This document shows, piece after piece, positions 57,170 to 64,000 of a stretch of 64,000 nt of DNA. A model generated the notes under the pieces. That model saw only the letters and a list, made by a program, of their open reading frames with translations, had not been told where the DNA came from and ran no database searches. The stretch is from Pararhizobium gei (GTDB lineage: Bacteria; Pseudomonadota; Alphaproteobacteria; Rhizobiales; Rhizobiaceae). Within the stretch, counting starts at the first letter, position 1, and each line of letters starts with the position of its first letter. The stretch lies in NCBI RefSeq assembly GCF_029223885.1, contig NZ_CP119409.1, positions 3,250,001 through 3,314,000 of the forward strand. Reading direction: 5' to 3'. Position numbers and translations under genes: made by a program.

Positions 57170-57344
57170 CGTATTCCTCCCGGTTGCAAGTCGAAAATAG
57201 CGGAGAACTCCTCCCCGCCGTGAATGCCGGCCGTGTTTTACACCACCGGAAATATGCAGCTCCTCTCCGCATGCCCAATTCAGATGCCAAATGGCATCCT
57301 CCGTCAAGCAGGCGAAACGAAGAATTCAATCGTTTTAACGCCTC

Positions 57345-58871
57345 TTATTCGGCCGCTCTGGCTGAACCCGGCATCCACCAGCCGGTCCGGCCGCCGATAT
57401 GCATGTTGAGCGTTTTCGTCTCCGTATAGTCTTCCACCGCATGCCGTCCGAGTTCCCGGCCAAGCCCCGACTGGCGGTAGCCGCCGAAGGGCAGTTCGGA
57501 TGCGCCGTCCATGAAGGTGTTCATCCAGACCGTGCCGGCCCGCACCTTGCGGCCGATCGTCAGGCAAGTGTCGAAATCGCGGCTCCAGACGCCGGCGGAA
57601 AGCCCATAGTCGATGGAATTGGCGATGCGGATTGCTTCATTCATCGTCTCGAAGGTCAGGACCGAGAGCACCGGACCGAAGACCTCTTCGCGCGCCACCG
57701 CCATGTCAGGCGTCACAGCCGACAAAATGGTCGGCGACATGAACTGGCCGGAGCCGAGGTCGAGCGCCGATCCGCCATGCGAAACGGTCGCCCCGTTCTT
57801 GGAAGCGGCAGAGACATAACCGACGATCTTTTCGAGATGCTGCGGCGTGATGATCGCCCCGACCTGGGTTTCCGGATCGAGCGGGTCGCCGACCTTGACC
57901 TTCGCTGACATCGCCGCAATCTTCGCGATCACATCCTGGGCGATATCCTTGTGGACGATCAGCCGCGAGCCGGCATTGCAGCATTCGCCAGCATTGAAGT
58001 ACGCGCCGAACACGGCGGCATCGATGAAATCGTCAAGATTGGCATCGGGAAAGACGATTTGCGGATTCTTGCCACCAAGCTCCAGGGACACCTTCTTCAG
58101 CGTCTGGGCCGCATTGCTCATCGTCAGCTTGCCGATAGCGGTCGAGCCGGTGAACGAGACCATATCGACATGCGGATGGGTGGTCATGATGGCGCCGGCG
58201 TCCGGGCCTGTACCGGTGATGATATTGACGACGCCGGCGGGAACGCCGGCCGCTTCGAGGATTTCGCCCAGCACCAGCGTCGAGCCGGAGGTGAGTTCGG
58301 ACGGCTTCACCACCGTCGTGCAGCCGGCGGCGAGCGCAAAGGGCAGTTTCTGACTGACGATCAGGAAGGGGAAGTTCCACGGCGTGATGATCGAGACAAC
58401 GCCGATCGCTTCGCGCAGGACGACGCCCAACGTGCCATCACCCAGCGTATTGTAGCTTTCGCCATGCAGGTCGCGGGCAAGCGCTGCGGCATAGCGCCAG
58501 ATGTCGGCAGCTCCGCCGAGTTCGGCTTTCGCCTGGCTGATCGGCTTGCCGCTCTCGATGCAGTCGAGATAGGCAAGCTCATCGGCGCGCGCCGCGATCA
58601 TGTCAGCCGCCTTGAGCAGCACCAGCGAACGCTCCGACGCCGTCATGCGCGGCCAGGGACCGTCGTCAAAGGCTTTGCGGGCAGCAGCAATGGCGCGTTC
58701 GGCATCGGCCTGTTTCGCGGCAGGATAGCGGCTGACGGTGACGCCGTGACCGGGCGCCACCCGCTCCAGCGTCGCGCTATCCGCCGCATCGACCCATTGG
58801 CCGTCGATCAGCATCTTGAAATCGCGAACCGCGAGATCGCCGAGCGCCTTGGGCTTCACCAGAACCGTCAT
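57345..58871 (-). CDS. Aldehyde dehydrogenase family protein
   Basis: 508 aa. TPWNFPFL, ELGGKNPQIVF with catalytic Glu, and catalytic Cys in FNAGECCNAGSRL; GAGTVWMNTF and PFGGYRQSGLGRELG finish the fold. NAD(P)-dependent oxidation of an aldehyde to an acid. The ATG at 58871 overlaps the enoyl-CoA hydratase stop by one base (TAATG). Confidence 0.95.
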   Translation of the reverse strand: MTVLVKPKALGDLAVRDFKMLIDGQWVDAADSATLERVAPGHGVTVSRYPAAKQADAERAIAAARKAFDDGPWPRMTASERSLVLLKAADMIAARADELAYLDCIESGKPISQAKAELGGAADIWRYAAALARDLHGESYNTLGDGTLGVVLREAIGVVSIITPWNFPFLIVSQKLPFALAAGCTTVVKPSELTSGSTLVLGEILEAAGVPAGVVNIITGTGPDAGAIMTTHPHVDMVSFTGSTAIGKLTMSNAAQTLKKVSLELGGKNPQIVFPDANLDDFIDAAVFGAYFNAGECCNAGSRLIVHKDIAQDVIAKIAAMSAKVKVGDPLDPETQVGAIITPQHLEKIVGYVSAASKNGATVSHGGSALDLGSGQFMSPTILSAVTPDMAVAREEVFGPVLSVLTFETMNEAIRIANSIDYGLSAGVWSRDFDTCLTIGRKVRAGTVWMNTFMDGASELPFGGYRQSGLGRELGRHAVEDYTETKTLNMHIGGRTGWWMPGSARAAE

Positions 58872-59650
58872 TACCATTCTCCCTTGAATTGCGCGGGACG
58901 TTTTCCGGCAAAAGCCGCAACGCCCTCTTTCATGTCACCGGTCTTGGCAGCCAGGATCGAACCCAGCGCCTCGACGGCCGTGCCATTGTCCTCGCCATTG
59001 GCCGACGCGATCATCAGCTTGCAGATCTCCAGCGACGCCGGCCCGCGCTGCGCTATCCGCCCGGCATAGGCCTTTGCGGCGGACAGGACAGTGCCCGTCT
59101 CCGCCACCGCATCGACCAATCCCAGCGCCCTCGCCTCCTCGGCCGAAAACATCTCGCCGCCGAGCACCATCCGCCGTACGACCTGCGCGCCGAAACGCTT
59201 GACGAGACGTTGCGTGCCCGACCAGCCCGGCACCATGCCGAGGCTCGTTTCCGGCAGGCCAATCTTCGCCTGGACTTCGGCAATCCGGATATCCGCCGCC
59301 GCCGCCAGTTCCAGCCCGCCGCCGAGCGTATGGCCGTTGATGGCCGCAATGAGCGGCATGCGCAGCGTTGCCAGCCGCTCGAACACGCGGTGACCGAAGC
59401 GCACCCATTGATGGCCGAAATCATTGGGGCTCATCGCGCCCCAGGCCTTGATGTCGCCGCCGGCGCAAAAGGCCTTGCCCTCGCCGGTCAGGATCGCGAC
59501 CCGCACGCTGGCATCGGCCTCGATCGTATCGCAGGCAGAGCCAAGCGCCTTCAGCATGTCGATGTCGAAAGCGTTCAGCTTCTCCGGCCGCGCGATCGTC
59601 AGCGTTGCGATCGCATTGTCGATCTCGATCCGGATGCGGTCATCAGACAT
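58871..59650 (-). CDS. Enoyl-CoA hydratase/isomerase family protein
   Basis: 259 aa crotonase fold. Oxyanion-hole segments GEGKAFCAGGDIKAWG and INGHTLGGGLELAAAADIRIA, then IGLPETSLGMVPGWSGTQRL, where the catalytic Glu is expected. Acts on an acyl-CoA thioester (hydration, isomerisation or hydrolysis). Overlaps the CoA-transferase gene by 8 bases. Confidence 0.93.
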   Translation of the reverse strand: MSDDRIRIEIDNAIATLTIARPEKLNAFDIDMLKALGSACDTIEADASVRVAILTGEGKAFCAGGDIKAWGAMSPNDFGHQWVRFGHRVFERLATLRMPLIAAINGHTLGGGLELAAAADIRIAEVQAKIGLPETSLGMVPGWSGTQRLVKRFGAQVVRRMVLGGEMFSAEEARALGLVDAVAETGTVLSAAKAYAGRIAQRGPASLEICKLMIASANGEDNGTAVEALGSILAAKTGDMKEGVAAFAGKRPAQFKGEW

Positions 59651-61256
59651 GAGCGCCTCCTGCGAGGCTGCGCGCGGGCTTTTGCGGCAAGGTCAGTCCA
59701 ATCGGCGCATCGTGGAACAGCGCCGCATCCATCACCTTCAGATCTTCGGAGACGATCAGCGGGAATTCCGACTGGTCGAGAATATGCGCCTGCAGATCGA
59801 CGCCGGGAGCGATCTCCGTCAGCACGATGCCATCCGGCGTCAGCTTCATTACGCAACGCTCGGTGACATAGGTGATGTCCTGTCCCTGTTCGACCGCGCG
59901 GCGGCCGGAGAAGGTGACATGCTCGACCTCGTTGACCAGCTTCTTCAGCTTGCCCTCTTTCTCTATCACCAGCCTGCTGTCGGCCATCGAAAGTTTCGCC
60001 CCTGCATTAAACATGCCGGAAAACACGATCTTTTTTGCCCGCGCGGTAATGTCGACGAAGCCGCCCGCCCCTGCGGTCACATGCGGACGGAAGGAGAGTT
60101 TCGAGACGTTGACCGAACCGGACCTGTCGATCTCCAGGAAGGACAGGAGAGACGCGTCGAAGCCGGCGCCTTGAAAATAGGTGAACTGGTAGGGCGACGG
60201 CATGAAGGCATCGGCGTTCGAAGCGCAACCGAAGGCGAAATCCAAGAGCGGCACGCCACCGACGGCCCCCTGTTCGATCACCCAGGTTACCGAACCGTGC
60301 AGGCCTTCTTCCAGAAGGATCCGCGGCACATTGGCCGAGATGCCGAAGCCGAGATTGACGCAGGAGCCGCCCTCGAGTTCCTGGGCGACGCGCCGCGCGA
60401 TCACCTTCTGGATGTTGAATTCCGGCACCCGGAAGCTGTCGAGCGGCCGGAAGATTTCGCCTGATATGGCCGGATCATAATCCGTCAGCGTCGTCTGCTT
60501 CTGGTCGGGATCGACAATCACATAGTCCACCAGCATGCCGGGCACGCGCACGTCATGCGGCTTCAACGAGCCTGACTTGGTGATGCGCTTGACCTGTGCA
60601 ATGACGATGCCGCCATTGTTGCGGGCCGCGAGCGCCTGATCGAGGCCACCGAGATAAGCCCCTTCGTGTTCATAGGTCAGGTTGCCGCGCTCATCGGCCG
60701 TGGTTGCGCGGATGATCGCCACTTGCGGGACGATGGCCTTGAAATACAGCCAGTCCTCGCCTTCGAACTCGATCTTCTTGACCACCGGCATAGCAGCGGC
60801 CGAAGCATTCATCGCGCAGCCCTGCCGCGCCGGATCGACGAAGGTGTCGAGGCCGATCTTTGTGAGAACGCCCGGACGCTTGGCCGCGGCTTCGCGGTGC
60901 ATGTCGAACAGCACGCCGGAGGGAATATTGTAGGCCGCAACCTCGTCATTTCCGATCATCTGCCAGATCAGCGGCGGTTCGGATGTCGAGGGGCCGGAAG
61001 GATAGGAGCCGCCGATGATTGTCTTCAGCAGTCCCTTCCTGGCGATATGGTCGATCCCCTTGATGCCGCTCATGTCGCCCGCGGCGATCGGATGCAGCGT
61101 CGTCAGGTCGCGCGGATGGCCGGTTTCCTCGAAACGCGCGCCGATCGCTTTCAGCATCAGGTCCGGGCAGCCGAGACCGCTCGAGGAGGAGACGGAAACG
61201 ACCGCTCCGTCCGGGATCAGGGAGGCTGCTTCAGCCGGGGTGATATGCTTGCTCAT
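59643..61256 (-). CDS. Acyl-CoA:acetate/3-ketoacid CoA-transferase (fused A/B, YdiF-like)
   Basis: 537 aa, both CoA-transferase domains in one chain. N-terminal GAVVSVSSSSGLGCPDL, and the catalytic Glu in the second domain, VTWVIEQGAVGGVPLLD. GFGISANVPRILLEEGLHG is also typical. It activates a carboxylate by transfer of CoA; placed after ALDH and before the hydratase in reaction order, it would feed the acid product into an acyl-CoA step. Confidence 0.92.
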   Translation of the reverse strand: MSKHITPAEAASLIPDGAVVSVSSSSGLGCPDLMLKAIGARFEETGHPRDLTTLHPIAAGDMSGIKGIDHIARKGLLKTIIGGSYPSGPSTSEPPLIWQMIGNDEVAAYNIPSGVLFDMHREAAAKRPGVLTKIGLDTFVDPARQGCAMNASAAAMPVVKKIEFEGEDWLYFKAIVPQVAIIRATTADERGNLTYEHEGAYLGGLDQALAARNNGGIVIAQVKRITKSGSLKPHDVRVPGMLVDYVIVDPDQKQTTLTDYDPAISGEIFRPLDSFRVPEFNIQKVIARRVAQELEGGSCVNLGFGISANVPRILLEEGLHGSVTWVIEQGAVGGVPLLDFAFGCASNADAFMPSPYQFTYFQGAGFDASLLSFLEIDRSGSVNVSKLSFRPHVTAGAGGFVDITARAKKIVFSGMFNAGAKLSMADSRLVIEKEGKLKKLVNEVEHVTFSGRRAVEQGQDITYVTERCVMKLTPDGIVLTEIAPGVDLQAHILDQSEFPLIVSEDLKVMDAALFHDAPIGLTLPQKPARSLAGGAHV

Positions 61257-61266
61257 GCGTGTTGTC

Positions 61267-63314
<2,048 letters not shown>

Positions 63315-63360
63315 GCCGTCCTCCCTGCAAAGCCCTTGCGGCTCTGTTATAGATCTTAAA

Positions 63361-63381
63361 TAATTGGATCGTTCCAAATTT
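63361..63381 (-). promoter_or_regulatory. LacI-type operator, copy 1
   Basis: 21-bp site; on the minus strand it reads AAATTTGGAACGATCCAATTA. It is a near-palindrome with the central CG typical of LacI/GalR operators and lies 47 bases above the LacI start codon. Its inverse partner is at 63581-63601. Confidence 0.72.
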
Positions 63382-63580
63382 GTCAAGCGAGGCAATCAAA
63401 AAAATGCTTCCGCACCGCATCCCGCCTCCGATCATTCACAGCAGTAGGGGTAAAACTAAGATTTCTAGGCTAATTTAGTGATTTTAGCCAGCAGTTGCTC
63501 CAAAATTTACCCAAACCAGCAATGCACCGACAGGACTACTGGAACTCGCCCAGGATCAGGATGGTCGCATTTTCTGCTTG

Positions 63581-63601
63581 AAATTTGGAACGATCTAAAT
63601 T
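63581..63601 (+). promoter_or_regulatory. LacI-type operator, copy 2
   Basis: 21-bp site sharing the first 15 bases exactly with copy 1 in reverse orientation, ending 31 bases above the DUF993 start. Two sites 220 bp apart (center to center) would allow repression by looping and control of both divergent genes. Confidence 0.72.
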
Positions 63602-63632
63602 ATCTGACGTCTGTCATTGCGAGGAGGACCCC

Positions 63633-64000
63633 ATGACAATTACCCTGCCGCTTCCGCGCGCCGATGGAAGTGTTGAGCCCTACCGTCTGACAGGCTCTCC
63701 GATCGCCCGCCCGTCAGCCACTCCCCGCTTCAATCGCATTGCCTACGCGGCGGCGCATGTCGTGTCGGACCCGTTGCGCGACGTGACGCCGTGGGGCCAG
63801 CCAGCGATCGACTGGGACACGACACTCGCCTTTCGCCACCATCTCTGGAGCCTGGGGTTCAGGATTGCCGAAGCGATGGATACGGCGCAGCGCGGCATGG
63901 GGGTCGATTGGGCCGGCGCGCAGGAGTTGATCCGCCGCTCGCTGGTGGAAGCGCGCACCGTTGCAGGCGCCGACCTCGCCTGCGGCGCCGGCACGGACCA
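63633..64000 (+). CDS. DUF993 family protein, N-terminal part (runs off window)
   Basis: 122 residues visible; the gene continues beyond the window. Marks of DUF993 are RIAYAAAHVVSDPLRD, WDTTLAFRHHLWSLGFRIAEAMDTAQRGMGVDW and RRSLVEARTVAGADLACGAGTD. The family belongs to the dihydrodipicolinate-synthase-like TIM barrels and is often found beside Gfo/Idh oxidoreductases and LacI regulators in sugar catabolism. ATG at 63633 with GAGGAGG 7 bases upstream. Activity unproven. Confidence 0.85.
   Translation, partial: MTITLPLPRADGSVEPYRLTGSPIARPSATPRFNRIAYAAAHVVSDPLRDVTPWGQPAIDWDTTLAFRHHLWSLGFRIAEAMDTAQRGMGVDWAGAQELIRRSLVEARTVAGADLACGAGTD

Larger units (their letters stand above)
63315..63632. other. 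LacI-DUF993 divergent intergenic region
   Basis: 318 bases without a gene; AT-rich near the centre. It carries the two operator copies listed separately. Promoters for both genes are expected here. Confidence 0.7.

Overview
The window is a dense, GC-rich chromosomal or chromid segment from an alphaproteobacterium, almost certainly Rhizobiaceae (Rhizobium / Agrobacterium / Shinella type). The evidence is the urtABCDE-ureDABCEFG order with the typical rhizobial extra genes (DUF1272, 'urease operon accessory protein', DUF2459), the liv/bra operon with its small DUF6867 membrane protein, the many high-affinity ABC uptake systems, and an intergenic inverted pair that looks like the rhizobial RIME repeat. 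No RNA gene, CRISPR array, prophage or insertion sequence was found.

Layout. (1) 1-2.3 kb: 3' part of an RND efflux pump on the + strand, ending at a strong bidirectional terminator. (2) 2.4-15.9 kb, - strand: urea uptake and hydrolysis. Transcription runs urtA, urtBCDE, ureD, ureA, DUF1272, ureB, a GT29-like protein, ureC, DUF2459, then a separately terminated peroxiredoxin, then ureE, ureF, ureG. (3) 16.1-20.4 kb, + strand, divergent from urtA: an NCS1-permease / Cys-rich / histidine kinase / receiver fusion of 1128 aa plus a LuxR-type response regulator. A perfect 16-bp palindrome lies in the shared intergenic region. This is the best candidate for a little-described system: a transporter-shaped sensor for urea, nucleobase or allantoin-type nitrogen that controls urt/ure. 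(4) 20.4-26.8 kb, - strand: a small secreted Cys protein, then a branched-chain amino acid ABC transporter (livH-M-G-F, DUF6867, livK). (5) 27.3-34.3 kb: mixed genes: cysQ, a DUF2793 phage-type protein, a lone receiver, a Crp/Fnr regulator, an SDR, a dioxygenase-hydrolase fusion resembling MhqO+MhqD beside a flavin reductase, and DUF3833. (6) 34.4-46.6 kb: a guanidine / polyamine block: ureohydrolase (agmatinase-like), an amino-acid type SBP and two permeases lacking an ATPase, a PotDABC-type transporter interrupted by a Phd/VapC toxin-antitoxin pair, and a nitrilase-family amidase. A divergent LysR gene (without a standard start codon), an aminotransferase and an EamA exporter follow. (7) 47.1-64.0 kb, - strand: a ~16-kb catabolic cluster: glycerate 2-kinase, Dabb, two GMC oxidoreductases, an SDR, a glucose/mannose-type sugar ABC importer, an aldehyde dehydrogenase, an enoyl-CoA hydratase, a CoA-transferase, a Gfo/Idh oxidoreductase and a LacI regulator. 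A divergent DUF993 gene runs off the end. Two copies of a 21-bp LacI-type operator sit in the LacI-DUF993 gap.

How they work together. Regions 2 and 3 form a nitrogen-scavenging unit (import urea, split it to ammonia and CO2, sense the substrate). Region 6 can release urea from guanidino compounds, which would feed region 2. Region 7 reads as oxidation of an imported sugar, glycoside or polyol, with an unusual acyl-CoA branch. Substrate assignments in regions 3, 6 and 7 are inference.
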